From Actinopolymorpha pittospori (lineage in GTDB: Bacteria; Actinomycetota; Actinomycetes; Propionibacteriales; Actinopolymorphaceae), in assembly GCF_014873875.1 (NCBI RefSeq), contig NZ_JADBEM010000001.1, forward strand, positions 9,858,001-9,922,000: DNA of 64,000 nucleotides, in the 5' to 3' direction. The stretch's first letter is position 1. Every line of letters starts with the position of its first letter. Positions 1 through 7,388 of this stretch are shown one piece after another. The notes under the pieces were generated by a model. That model did no database searches. It had not been told where the DNA came from and was given only the letters and a program-made list of their open reading frames with translations. The position numbers and the translations under genes are program-made.

Positions 1-615
1 GGCGAGGTCTGCTTCTGTGACGATCCGCTGGGCCAGGAGCAGATTCAGAACCTTCTCGTCTTCGGGCCTGAACTGTCCGACACACAGGTGAACGCCGAGC
101 CAGCGGTTCAGATAGTCGGTCCAGGTCGCGAACCGGCCCCGGTAGCCACCGGACCCGTCCGGTACGAACATCCCGAACCCCGTCGTCTCGACGAGGTTGG
201 TCTTCCGAATCTCCGCTCCGAGTTGGCCGAACCAGTTGGCCGCGCTCTCCGTAGCGAGCGGGTGCGCCGAGGCGAGCGTGCCGTGGGCGCGTTGGATCAG
301 CGCGTACGGACGAGGGTCGTCCCCGATCGCGAGGATCCTCGGCGTCCGCACCCCGGCATCGGCCGCCCGGGCAGTCAGCCACTGGAGTACGGCATAGTCG
401 TTGCACGACGTGGCGGCGTCGCTGCCGGGGATGACATGGCCCGTCAGGTGCGCGACGCTCTCGCCAGCATCCGATCGGCTGAGCAGGACCGCGACGTCCT
501 TGGTGCCGTAGCAAGCGCTCTGCTCGCCCGCGCCGATGAAGCCCAGATGCGCTGCGGACCAGCCATGGCGCGCCAGGATCTCCCCGGCCTGAACGTACAA
601 ACTGTGCTCGCACAC
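1..615 (-). CDS. APH-like phosphotransferase, N-terminal part (runs off left edge)
   Basis: The minus-strand frame is open from a GTG at 613-615 to the window edge (205 codons, no stop reached). The only possible start after the in-frame stop at 673-675 is this GTG. Translation gives an APH-fold N-lobe pattern: a Gly-rich turn near residue 27 (FIGAGEQSACYG), a hydrophobic strand KDVAVLLSR, a segment YAVLQWLTARAADAGVRTP typical of the linker helix, then YALIQRAHG matching the usual hinge. The catalytic HGDxxxxN loop lies beyond the edge. The family (aminoglycoside or small-molecule kinases) phosphorylates hydroxyls with ATP in the cytoplasm; the substrate is unknown. A TAGGGT hexamer seven bases upstream of the GTG suggests a leaderless start. 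The fold is likely, the substrate unassigned. Confidence 0.6.
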   Translation of the reverse strand, partial: MCEHSLYVQAGEILARHGWSAAHLGFIGAGEQSACYGTKDVAVLLSRSDAGESVAHLTGHVIPGSDAATSCNDYAVLQWLTARAADAGVRTPRILAIGDDPRPYALIQRAHGTLASAHPLATESAANWFGQLGAEIRKTNLVETTGFGMFVPDGSGGYRGRFATWTDYLNRWLGVHLCVGQFRPEDEKVLNLLLAQRIVTEADLA

Positions 616-622
616 CCGGGCG

Positions 623-628
623 ACCCTA
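623..628 (-). promoter_or_regulatory. Putative -10 element (TAGGGT), leaderless start of the kinase at 615
   Basis: TAGGGT fits the actinobacterial -10 pattern TANNNT and lies seven bases before the GTG at 613-615. This is the spacing expected when transcription begins at the start codon. No ribosome binding site is seen. Confidence 0.4.
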
Positions 629-691
629 CCGATCCGGCTCGTACCGCTCCCACCCCATTTCCCCGACCGGCGTCAAACGGGATCCAGCGGA

Positions 692-970
692 TCACTCGGC
701 GCCGGGCGGAATGACATCCCATCCTCCGTGGTGCCAGAGCCACTCGTGGGCGTACCTGTCGAGGAAGGGTGTGTGGTACCAGACGCGCACCCATCGCGGC
801 GCGCGATCCAACCGCGGCCGCATGCCGTGCGGTGGCGTCCAGGTCCAGGCTGGTCGCGTGCCGGCCGGCGCGGTCCATCCTCCGGGTGACGGCGCAGCCC
901 GGGTGGCCCACAGCTTGCGAGCGCGCTCCCCCCTGCGGCGATGCTCCTCACGCGATGGTTCCTCTGCCAT
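692..970 (-). CDS. Small Trp-rich protein, paralogue of the gene at 16219
   Basis: A 92-residue protein if started at the ATG at 968-970; the frame extends upstream to 1114, but that would run through the sigma-factor promoter. A charged N-terminus (EEHRRRGERARKLW) leads to a conserved core: GGWTAPAG, WTPPHGMRP, RWVRVWYHTPFLDR, WLWHHGGWDVIPPG. The same core occurs in the 88-residue protein at 16219-16485 (GGWTVPAG, WTPKHGPRP, RWVRIWFRTPLLDR, WMWRRGGFDVLPPG). I do not recognise the family. The repeated conserved motifs in two otherwise diverged copies argue for real coding. No signal peptide or membrane segment is evident. It is divergent from the sigma-factor gene, and the two starts are 133 bases apart. 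Confidence 0.6.
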   Translation of the reverse strand: MAEEPSREEHRRRGERARKLWATRAAPSPGGWTAPAGTRPAWTWTPPHGMRPRLDRAPRWVRVWYHTPFLDRYAHEWLWHHGGWDVIPPGAE

Positions 971-1062
971 GGAGTCATCATCGCTGGTCAGGTACCGGTC
1001 GTCGGCCGCTCGGACGGATCGGAGGGGCGCGGTCCCGAAGATGTGGAACCTTTCGTGGGCCT

Positions 1063-1085
1063 GATCGCATCTAGGGGATGCGATC
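1063..1085. promoter_or_regulatory. Perfect inverted repeat before the sigma-factor gene
   Basis: GATCGCATC, five bases (TAGGG), then GATGCGATC: nine perfectly paired bases. It sits just before the ribosome binding site at 1091-1100 of the sigma gene, so it could be an operator or a 5' mRNA hairpin. A GGAACC sequence at 1045-1050 resembles an ECF -35 element. Function is inferred from position only. Confidence 0.45.
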
Positions 1086-1103
1086 ACATGGGAGGGGGAG
1101 TCG

Positions 1104-1655
1104 GTGGCAGACACCGCGGAGGAGTTCAGCTCCTACGTTGCCGCTCGGCATGGCGCGCTGACGCGCACGGCGTTCCTACTGACGGGGGACCATCACGCGG
1201 CCGAGGATCTGGTGCAGACCGCCCTGGCCCGCACCTACCTGGCGTGGAGTCGCATCCACAACCAGACGGCCCTGGACACCTACGTACGACGGACCATGGT
1301 CAACGAGCACACCTCCTGGTGGCGGCGGGCCTGGCGCCGTGGGGAGGCGCTGACCGCCGAACTGCCAGACCACCCGGCGACCGATCCACGCGCTGACCCT
1401 GACGGGTTGGCCGAGCGGGACGGTGACCTGTGGCGCCTCCTTCGAGCCCTCCCGGCACATCACCGTGCCGCGGTCGTACTCCGCTACTTCGAGGACCTCA
1501 GCGAGGCCGAGACCGCCGAAATCCTCGGCTGCTCGATCGGCACCGTCAAGAGCCGCACCCACCGCGCTCTCGCGACGCTGCGTGCCGGACTCACCCCGCC
1601 CACAGAACCGGCCGCCGTTCCCGACACCGAGCCCGTCAGGAGGGACGCCCGATGA
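1104..1655 (+). CDS. SigE-family ECF RNA polymerase sigma factor
   Basis: A 183-residue group 4 (ECF) sigma factor, which directs RNA polymerase to a small regulon. Region 2 spans about residues 8-75 (FLLTGDHHAAEDLVQTALARTY, shown here only as its key pattern GD..AEDLVQ.A), and region 4 spans about 105-160 with the helix-turn-helix RYFEDLSEAETAEILGC followed by GTVKSRTHRAL. This fits the SigE-family length of about 170-190. The GTG at 1104 is chosen because GGAGGGGGAG lies at 1091-1100. The stop overlaps the next start as ATGA (1652-1655), so it is translationally coupled to the membrane protein downstream, which probably acts as its antagonist or sensor. The inverted repeat at 1063-1085 may control it. 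Confidence 0.93.
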   Translation: MADTAEEFSSYVAARHGALTRTAFLLTGDHHAAEDLVQTALARTYLAWSRIHNQTALDTYVRRTMVNEHTSWWRRAWRRGEALTAELPDHPATDPRADPDGLAERDGDLWRLLRALPAHHRAAVVLRYFEDLSEAETAEILGCSIGTVKSRTHRALATLRAGLTPPTEPAAVPDTEPVRRDAR

Positions 1656-2953
1656 ACCACCACCAGCACGACCAGGACCTCACGGACAACGACCTCCGCG
1701 CCGGCCTGACCCGCCTCGCGGCACACGCCAAAACCCACCACGACCCAGCCGCCGATGCCATGCGCCGCGCCCGCTCCCTGCGGTCGCGCCGGCGGGCCAC
1801 CACGGTCGTCGCCGGCCTGGCCGCGATCGCGGTCGCCCTACCGCTCGGCCTGAACCTCCTCAACCCACGCGGCGACCACACCAGGGTGGACTCCACGACC
1901 ACGACACCGACACCGACACAAACGCACGGGCCGACGCCAACCCACACGCCGGCGCCCGCTGTCACCCCGACGGCCGGCGCCTCACCGGAACCCACAGCCG
2001 GACCTGTCGTGCCCCTCTATGCGCCCAAGGAACTCTGGTCGGACAAGGACTTCGCTGGTCTTCCGCGTGGCGAGGACCCGAAGGTGCCCTGGTACGCCGA
2101 CGGCGAGATCCACGACGGGGCGACCACCACACCAGTCGACCTTCCGGACTGGACGCCCTTCGAGCTCGTGGATGAGGGCTACCTGGCCAACCGCACTGAG
2201 AACGAACAGTGGCGCCTCCAGCTCGTCGGGCTTGACGGCACGCAGAAACTGACCGCGCGAGGCCGAGCTGTCGTGTCAAACGACGGGCGGCAGATCGCCT
2301 GGGCGACGCCGGAAGGCACCGTGAACGTCGCCGACGCGCACACCGGCAAGATCCTCCATTCAATCCATGTGGGAAAGGGCGGCCCGGGCGGCTTCCTCGG
2401 CAAGCGGGTCCTGCTCACCGTCGGTCCCGAGACGCCGAAGTCTTCGGAGGTACAGGTGTGGGATCCCAGGACCGGACAACTCACAGCGTGGACTGACTTC
2501 GCCGACGTCCAGTCCACATACAGGGGCCTTGCGGCGGTGGTACCTAAATTCGCTCAGGGGCCCGTCATAGACCGGGAGGATTGCTCGGCGGTCATCGACA
2601 CCGACAACGGCAACAGAGAACTGTGGCGGGTCTGCCCGAAGCAGTACGGCGGCGTAAGCATCCGCGGGTTCTCACCCAACGGCCGCTATGCGGTCGTGTG
2701 GATCATGAACGAAGGCCAGACTGTGCCCAATTACACGATCGCCGATGCGCGGACCGGCAGGCCGGTTCTCACCATCCTGGGTTACTCCGGGACCATGGAG
2801 TGGGAGGACGAGGAACACTTCCTCCTCACTTCCTACAGCAGCCTCCAAGGAGAGCGGGGCATTGTCCGGTGCACCGTCGCGGGCACATGCGAACTTGCCA
2901 CCCACGGACGGCCCGCAGACAGCCTTTCGTACAAGCTCCCGGGTGACTATTAG
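1652..2953 (+). CDS. Membrane-anchored anti-sigma-like protein with beta-propeller-like sensor domain
   Basis: A 433-residue protein coupled by ATGA to the sigma factor. Residues 1-50 are a cytosolic, Arg-rich segment ending in SLRSRRR; about 51-71 is one hydrophobic membrane helix (TTVVAGLAAIAVALPLGLNLL). A Thr/Pro-rich linker follows (about 78-115), then an extracytoplasmic C-terminal domain with repeats of the kind seen in WD40-like/TolB folds (GRQIAWATPEGTVNVADAHTG, GFSPNGRYAVVW cores). Proteins of this layout often sit after SigE-type sigma genes. No canonical zinc anti-sigma HxxxCxxC motif is visible, so the anti-sigma role is inferred from coupling, topology and context. Confidence 0.8.
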   Translation: MNHHQHDQDLTDNDLRAGLTRLAAHAKTHHDPAADAMRRARSLRSRRRATTVVAGLAAIAVALPLGLNLLNPRGDHTRVDSTTTTPTPTQTHGPTPTHTPAPAVTPTAGASPEPTAGPVVPLYAPKELWSDKDFAGLPRGEDPKVPWYADGEIHDGATTTPVDLPDWTPFELVDEGYLANRTENEQWRLQLVGLDGTQKLTARGRAVVSNDGRQIAWATPEGTVNVADAHTGKILHSIHVGKGGPGGFLGKRVLLTVGPETPKSSEVQVWDPRTGQLTAWTDFADVQSTYRGLAAVVPKFAQGPVIDREDCSAVIDTDNGNRELWRVCPKQYGGVSIRGFSPNGRYAVVWIMNEGQTVPNYTIADARTGRPVLTILGYSGTMEWEDEEHFLLTSYSSLQGERGIVRCTVAGTCELATHGRPADSLSYKLPGDY

Positions 2954-3057
2954 GAGGTCTGTCGAGGCCGCAGGCGTCAACCCTGACTTGCGCCAGGATA
3001 GGCGCTCATCGGTCCGGCTCTCTCTGCCGGCTGGTCGTGGGCGACGGCTGCGGGTTG

Positions 3058-3483
3058 TCAGACGTCGAGGGTGACGGCACCGAGCTGGACCAGCATCTTC
3101 AGCAGGTTGCCGACGCCCCAGTGGTCGGTGATCTTCCCGTCCACGACCTTCATCACATCCACGGTCTCGAACTCGACGGCCCGCCCGGTTGGCGCGACGC
3201 CGAGGACCCGACCGGTCTGCGTACCCCTGTAGATCTTGAAGGTCGTCACCATCCCGTCCTTCGCGATCTGCCACTTGATGTCCGGCGTGAAGTCAGGGAA
3301 ACCCTCGCGCAGGGCCTGGTAGAGGAAGAGCACGCCGGGCTTGTCGGCGGTGGTGCCAGGTTGGGGGGTGTGGTCGACGAAGTCGTCGGCGAACAGTTCG
3401 TCGAACAGCTTCCAGTCGCCCTTACCCTGTACGTCCTCGGTGTTGCGGCGGACCACGGCGATCGCTTCGGCGTCGGTAGTCAT
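3058..3483 (-). CDS. SnoaL-like polyketide cyclase/ester cyclase family protein
   Basis: A 141-residue protein of the NTF2-like SnoaL fold. The typical features are visible: an N-terminal helix with LFADDFVDHTPQPG, a middle LREGFPDFTPDIKWQIAKDGMV segment (quoted by its core GFPDF), and a C-terminal strand DVMKVVDGKITDHWGVGNL. These proteins are predicted cyclases or small-molecule-binding enzymes. The ATG at 3481-3483 is preferred because GGAG lies eight bases upstream; an upstream extension would run into the MFS gene. It is the second gene of an MFS-SnoaL operon (31-base gap) opposite a MarR regulator. The substrate is unknown. Confidence 0.88.
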   Translation of the reverse strand: MTTDAEAIAVVRRNTEDVQGKGDWKLFDELFADDFVDHTPQPGTTADKPGVLFLYQALREGFPDFTPDIKWQIAKDGMVTTFKIYRGTQTGRVLGVAPTGRAVEFETVDVMKVVDGKITDHWGVGNLLKMLVQLGAVTLDV

Positions 3484-3514
3484 GTCTTGAGCTCCAATCA
3501 TTGTGGGGTTTCGG

Positions 3515-4738
3515 TCACACCTCGAGCGAAGGCCCGGTGAGGGCACGCTGTGCCCGTCGGCCTGCGATCGAGGCGAAGAGCGCGGAGGTGATGACGATCG
3601 CGCCGCCGATGACGTAGACCGGCACGAGGCCGGCGTTGTCGACGAGCAGGCCGCCGACGGCGGACCCGATCGCGATTGAGATCTGCATGTTCGAGACGTT
3701 CACGGCCGAGGCGGCTTCCTGGGCGTGCGGCATGGCGCGCAGCATCCAGACCTGAGCGGTGAGCGGGATCAGCCCCCAGATGACGCCCCAGGCGACGACG
3801 GCGATGCCGACGGCGACCTTGGTGGTGCCGAGCATGGGCAGGGCGATCAGCGCGACACCGACGCCGGCCGCCGCGAGCGCGAACGTCGCGACACGGCTGC
3901 GAGCCACAAGGGGTCCGCCGACCAGAGTGCCAAGGATGCCGCCGGCCCCGTATCCGAACAACAGCGCCGTGACCGCGCCGCCCTCGCCCATGTGCACGTG
4001 CTCGGTCAGCAGCGGCGTGATGAAGGTCGAGGCGCCGAACTGGCCGATGAACGCGACCGCGGTGGCGATGATCCCGACCAGTGCGAACGGCGCCCTGAGC
4101 ACCTGCACGAGGTCGCGTACTCGGGTGTGCTCGTCGGAACTGATGCTGGGCAGCAGGAACAGTTGCGCAACGACGATGACCGCTGCGGCCACGGCGGCCA
4201 CGGCGAACGTCAACCGCCAGCCCAGCAGGTTGCCGAGCACCTCCCCGGCCGGCAGCCCGACGACCGTGCCGGCGGAGACACCGGTCACGATGATCGAGGT
4301 CGCATGAGTACCCGCGCGCGGGCCGACCAGTTTGGGTCCCACCGGGGTCACAACGGTCCAGAACCCTGCGATGGCGACGCCCAGCAGGATCCGGCCGAGC
4401 AGTACGACGGCGAAGTTCGGGGCGATCGCCGCGATGGCGTTGGAGAGGGCTACGAGACCACCGAGACCGGCGATCACCTTGCGGCGGTCGATCTTCCCCG
4501 CGCGTACGAACATCAGGGGTGCCGCGATCGCCGCGCTCAGCCCCGGCATGAGGACCATCAGGCCCGCCGTCCCGAGCGACACATCCAGACTCTCGGCGAT
4601 GCGCGGCAGGAACCCGACCGGAATGAACTCGGCCGTCACGATGACGAACGCGCCGAGCGCAACCGACATGACGGCGAGCCACGCCCGTCGGGCCGGCAGC
4701 GCTGTCGGCACGGCGCGCTGTTCGCAGGTGGTTGTCAT
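3515..4738 (-). CDS. MFS transporter (DHA1-type efflux permease)
   Basis: A 407-residue integral membrane protein with about 12 hydrophobic segments. A first helix (AWLAVMSVALGAFVIVTAEF) leads to the drug/arabinose-exporter signature region FIPVGFLPRIAESL; the loop motif RAGKIDRRKV follows, and GRILLGVAIAGFWTVV matches the helix 4-5 motif of DHA1 exporters. The role is proton-driven export of small molecules. The ATG at 4736-4738 has GGGAG nearby. It is cotranscribed with the SnoaL gene and divergent from marR; palindromes lie between the two promoters, so repression by the MarR protein with relief by the exported compound is the likely control. Confidence 0.92.
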   Translation of the reverse strand: MTTTCEQRAVPTALPARRAWLAVMSVALGAFVIVTAEFIPVGFLPRIAESLDVSLGTAGLMVLMPGLSAAIAAPLMFVRAGKIDRRKVIAGLGGLVALSNAIAAIAPNFAVVLLGRILLGVAIAGFWTVVTPVGPKLVGPRAGTHATSIIVTGVSAGTVVGLPAGEVLGNLLGWRLTFAVAAVAAAVIVVAQLFLLPSISSDEHTRVRDLVQVLRAPFALVGIIATAVAFIGQFGASTFITPLLTEHVHMGEGGAVTALLFGYGAGGILGTLVGGPLVARSRVATFALAAAGVGVALIALPMLGTTKVAVGIAVVAWGVIWGLIPLTAQVWMLRAMPHAQEAASAVNVSNMQISIAIGSAVGGLLVDNAGLVPVYVIGGAIVITSALFASIAGRRAQRALTGPSLEV

Positions 4739-4775
4739 GGTTCGGGCTCCCGGACAGGCACGTAGGCAAACTATC

Positions 4776-4789
4776 TGCTTGCGCAAGCA
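4776..4789. promoter_or_regulatory. Perfect 14-bp palindrome, likely MarR operator
   Basis: TGCTTGCGCAAGCA reads the same on both strands. It lies upstream of the MFS gene in the divergent MFS/marR interval. A related imperfect inverted repeat (ATTTG ... CAAAT, 4806-4825) shares the TTG/CAAGCAA half-site and sits inside the marR promoter. Two such sites in one divergent interval are typical of MarR autoregulation. Confidence 0.65.
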
Positions 4790-4801
4790 AACATATGTCC
4801 G

Positions 4802-4830
4802 TTGTATTTGTTGGGTCAAGCAAATATGAT
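4802..4830 (+). promoter_or_regulatory. marR promoter: TTGTAT-N17-TATGAT, leaderless
   Basis: The -35 TTGTAT (4802-4807) and -10 TATGAT (4825-4830) are separated by exactly 17 bases. The ATG at 4838 follows seven bases after the -10, so the transcript probably starts at the start codon. The inverted repeat at 4806-4825 lies between the two hexamers, where bound repressor would block polymerase. Confidence 0.6.
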
Positions 4831-4837
4831 GTGGGTC

Positions 4838-5338
4838 ATGCCCAGTGACACGCCCCGCGTCGAGCCCCTCACTCCGAAGGAGGAGGCCGCGTGGCGCGCG
4901 CTCGGGCGCGCCGTGCTGGTCATCCCGCGCATGTTGGACGCGGACCTGCTCTCAGCCCAGGGCCTCAACGTGACCGAATATTCGGTCCTGATGAACCTGT
5001 CCGAGGCGCCCGACCGGTCGCTGCGGATGACCGACCTGGCCAACTATGTGTCGATTACGGCAAGCGGGCTGACTCGTGTCGTCGAACGGCTGAGCCGTGA
5101 CGGGCTGGTCATCAGGGTCAAGGCAGACTCGGACGGCCGCGGCCAGGTCGCCGTCCTCACCGACGCCGGCTTCGCGCGACTGCAGCAGGCTTGGCCGACC
5201 CATCTCGCGAGCGTCCGCCGCCACGTCATGGACCACCTCCAGGGCCTGGATCTGGAGGCCTTCGCCACTGCGGTCAACGACATCGCCTGCGCCGAGGTCG
5301 GCCCACCGGTCCGGCGCGCCCAGCGAACACCCGGATAG
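4838..5338 (+). CDS. MarR-family transcriptional regulator
   Basis: A 166-residue winged-helix regulator. The visible elements are NVTEYSVLMNLSEAPDRSLR (helix 2 and start of the winged helix), MTDLANYVSITASGLTRVVERL (recognition helix region) and GLVIRVKADSDGRGQVAVLT (wing with the D.R motif). It is divergently placed from the MFS-SnoaL operon, whose promoter it probably represses along with its own. In-frame starts exist at 4802 and 4829; the ATG at 4838 is preferred because it lies seven bases after a TATGAT -10 element and because homologous proteins rarely extend further upstream. The ligand is unknown. Confidence 0.9.
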   Translation: MPSDTPRVEPLTPKEEAAWRALGRAVLVIPRMLDADLLSAQGLNVTEYSVLMNLSEAPDRSLRMTDLANYVSITASGLTRVVERLSRDGLVIRVKADSDGRGQVAVLTDAGFARLQQAWPTHLASVRRHVMDHLQGLDLEAFATAVNDIACAEVGPPVRRAQRTPG

Positions 5339-5437
5339 ATCGTCTCGACTGAAACAACGCCTACGACGGACTGGCACCAGCGCACCGCCTCGCCGGCGTT
5401 GTCATCGACGCGGTCCGTCCGGGCGGCGACGATGGAT

Positions 5438-6337
5438 TCACATCAGAACTGTCGCGACCTGTTCGGCGACCTGGGCAGTCCGCGGCGGGCCGGGCATCCT
5501 GCGGTCCCAGCACGCGTGCAGAAGGGCGTGGGCCTGTGCCCAGCGAACCACCCGGTCGCGGTCGAGCTCGGCAGCTTCGGCGAAGATCGCCAAGCGGCGA
5601 CGGAGTTTGGCACAGAGATCGTCAGTGGGAAGTTGACGCTGGAAGCCGCCGATCACCACGCTTATCGCGTCGTTCGCCGGGTCCCCCGCGACTCCCTTGG
5701 GATCGATGGCCAGCCAGGGTTCGCGGGTCCCTCGTCCGACGTTCTTGTAGTGCAGGTCTCCATGGACGAGCGTGTCCGGTTGTTCGCGGCCGAGTTCCCG
5801 GATAGTGCCGATTGCCACCTCGACGACCCGGCGCGGCACATGGCCGCTCAGCTGCTCCGACGCATCACGGAGTTCGTGCTCCTGCGCCTCCGCGCGTTCA
5901 CTGAGTCGTGGAACGTCCGGCGGCGCTGGAACCGCGAGCCGGCGCGTGAGCCGTCCACACACGGCGGCAGCCTCGTCGCCATCGTCGAGATCGACCAAGG
6001 TAGTGGGCTCGACCTGCTCGAGAAGCATCGCGAATCGGGCATCGTCGCGCTCGAACAGCAGGACCACCCCACGGCCCGACCAGGTGGCGTAGGCAGTCGG
6101 TCCATGCACGTTGCCAGGGTGGGGAAACGAGACCTTCAGGACCGCGGAAGATCCATCGCGACGACGCGCGGGAACGACGACTCCAACCCTGCCGTGCATC
6201 ACCGGTCCGGTGGGCGCACAGGCCCAGCGCTCGAGAAGCTCCTCGACGAGGCCGGCGAGCGAGGCGATCCATCGCGCACCTTCCACGCCTTCGCGATCCA
6301 CGATCTCGCGTGCGAACACCTCGGGCACGTCGATCAT
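5438..6337 (-). CDS. Aminoglycoside O-phosphotransferase, streptomycin 6-kinase-like
   Basis: A 299-residue APH-fold kinase. The layout matches the APH(6)/hydroxyurea-phosphotransferase-type family: an N-terminal segment with LLERWAC, ATP-lobe strands SSAVLKVSFPHPGN (about 63-76), hinge AMLLEQVEPTTL, catalytic loop HGDLHYKN at 192-199, and metal loop IDPKG at 211-215 in place of IDW. Family members transfer phosphate from ATP to streptomycin or related inositol-containing compounds. All catalytic residues appear present. A TAGGCT hexamer lies six bases before the ATG, pointing to a leaderless transcript. Whether it gives resistance cannot be told from sequence. Confidence 0.87.
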   Translation of the reverse strand: MIDVPEVFAREIVDREGVEGARWIASLAGLVEELLERWACAPTGPVMHGRVGVVVPARRRDGSSAVLKVSFPHPGNVHGPTAYATWSGRGVVLLFERDDARFAMLLEQVEPTTLVDLDDGDEAAAVCGRLTRRLAVPAPPDVPRLSERAEAQEHELRDASEQLSGHVPRRVVEVAIGTIRELGREQPDTLVHGDLHYKNVGRGTREPWLAIDPKGVAGDPANDAISVVIGGFQRQLPTDDLCAKLRRRLAIFAEAAELDRDRVVRWAQAHALLHACWDRRMPGPPRTAQVAEQVATVLM

Positions 6338-6343
6338 CAGCGC

Positions 6344-6349
6344 AGCCTA
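6344..6349 (-). promoter_or_regulatory. Putative -10 element (TAGGCT) of the APH gene
   Basis: TAGGCT lies exactly six bases before the ATG at 6335-6337. The spacing suggests a leaderless mRNA. No clear -35 is present 17 bases upstream. Confidence 0.4.
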
Positions 6350-6357
6350 GACCGTGC

Positions 6358-7254
6358 TCACCTGTCTTCTCCTTCAGCGCCCGGCACGGCGAGGAATCGG
6401 TCGAGGACGGCAGATGAGTTGCCGCTCGACCAGGCAAGCGCCAGATCCCAGGTCGGGAGCTCGTCGCTTATCGATCGGTAGACAACGAGTCCGGGATCCG
6501 TAGGTGGGGTTGGGCTCAACAGCAACGAGACACCCAGATTGGCCGCGACCAGCGCGACGATGGTCTGCGCGTCGGCCGCTTCCTGGATGATGCGTGGACT
6601 GAAGCCGGCGCTCCTGCAGTGCTCGAGGATCAGCTCGTGTCCGGTCGCGCCTTTCTCGTTGGGATACAGGATGAAGTCATCCTCGGCGAGGGCCGAGAGC
6701 GGCACGTGTTCATGGCCCGCCATCGGGTGAGCCGCTGGAAGTACTGCCATCAACCTGTCCTGGGACAGTACGCGGGTTCGTAGCCCGGTCTGTGCCGTCG
6801 ACGGTTGCTGCGGCCGCAGGATTCCGACATCGAGGTGGCCCGCTCGCAGTGCCGAGACTTGTTGCAGCGTGGTCATGAACCTGGCTTCGAGCCGGACATC
6901 CGGGCAGGCCTTGCGGAACTGGCCGACCAGTCGGGGGAAGACCTCGAAGGTCGCCGACTGGACGAAGCCGACCCGCAGAGTGCCCACCTCGCCGCGGGCG
7001 GCGCGTCGTGCGTCCTGCGCCGCGACGTCGGCCCGGCGGAGGATCTCGCGGGCGCTGGCCAGGAAGACCTCGCCGGCGGAGGTCAGGGTGAGACGACGGC
7101 GGGCCCGGCTGAACAGCTCCACCCCTACGTCCCGCTCGAGTGCCGCGATCTGCCGGCTCAACGTCGGTTGCGCCTGATGCAGCCGGGCAGCGGCGCGACC
7201 GACATGCATCTCGTCGGCGACGGCCACGAAGGATCGCAGCTGGTAGAGCTCCAT
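6358..7254 (-). CDS. LysR-family transcriptional regulator
   Basis: A 298-residue LysR-type regulator. The N-terminal helix-turn-helix covers about residues 1-60 (ELYQLRSFVAVADEMHVGRA, ARLHQAQPTLSRQIAALE, LFSRARRRLTLTSAG). The C-terminal ligand-binding domain begins with GTLRVGFVQSATFEVFP, the usual periplasmic-binding-like fold. The gene is divergent from an aldo/keto reductase, its most likely target, with 134 bases between the starts. LysR proteins normally activate the divergent gene when a pathway intermediate binds. The effector is unknown. Confidence 0.93.
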   Translation of the reverse strand: MELYQLRSFVAVADEMHVGRAAARLHQAQPTLSRQIAALERDVGVELFSRARRRLTLTSAGEVFLASAREILRRADVAAQDARRAARGEVGTLRVGFVQSATFEVFPRLVGQFRKACPDVRLEARFMTTLQQVSALRAGHLDVGILRPQQPSTAQTGLRTRVLSQDRLMAVLPAAHPMAGHEHVPLSALAEDDFILYPNEKGATGHELILEHCRSAGFSPRIIQEAADAQTIVALVAANLGVSLLLSPTPPTDPGLVVYRSISDELPTWDLALAWSSGNSSAVLDRFLAVPGAEGEDR

Positions 7255-7262
7255 GGGGGCAA

Positions 7263-7272
7263 TGATGCATCA
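7263..7272. promoter_or_regulatory. TGATGCATCA palindrome, candidate LysR site
   Basis: A perfect 10-bp palindrome eight bases upstream of the LysR start in the divergent lysR/reductase interval (7255-7388). LysR proteins usually bind a dyad close to their own start. This site is inferred from symmetry and position. Confidence 0.4.
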
Positions 7273-7388
7273 GACGTATGGGATCGGCCCACCACATCGC
7301 ATTGGACGCATCTGTCGGCACGCCCCTAGGGTCGAGGAACACCGCGACGAGACCGCCGCGACGATCGACCTCAGGAGAGGAATCCCTT

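Noticed and set aside
88..714. Long plus-strand frame of 208 codons
   Set aside because: It is antisense to the kinase N-terminal part at 1-615; the antisense has ordered kinase motifs and this one has none.
3498..4823. 441-codon minus frame over the MFS gene
   Set aside because: Arg/Asp-rich shadow of the MFS frame, with no membrane segments.
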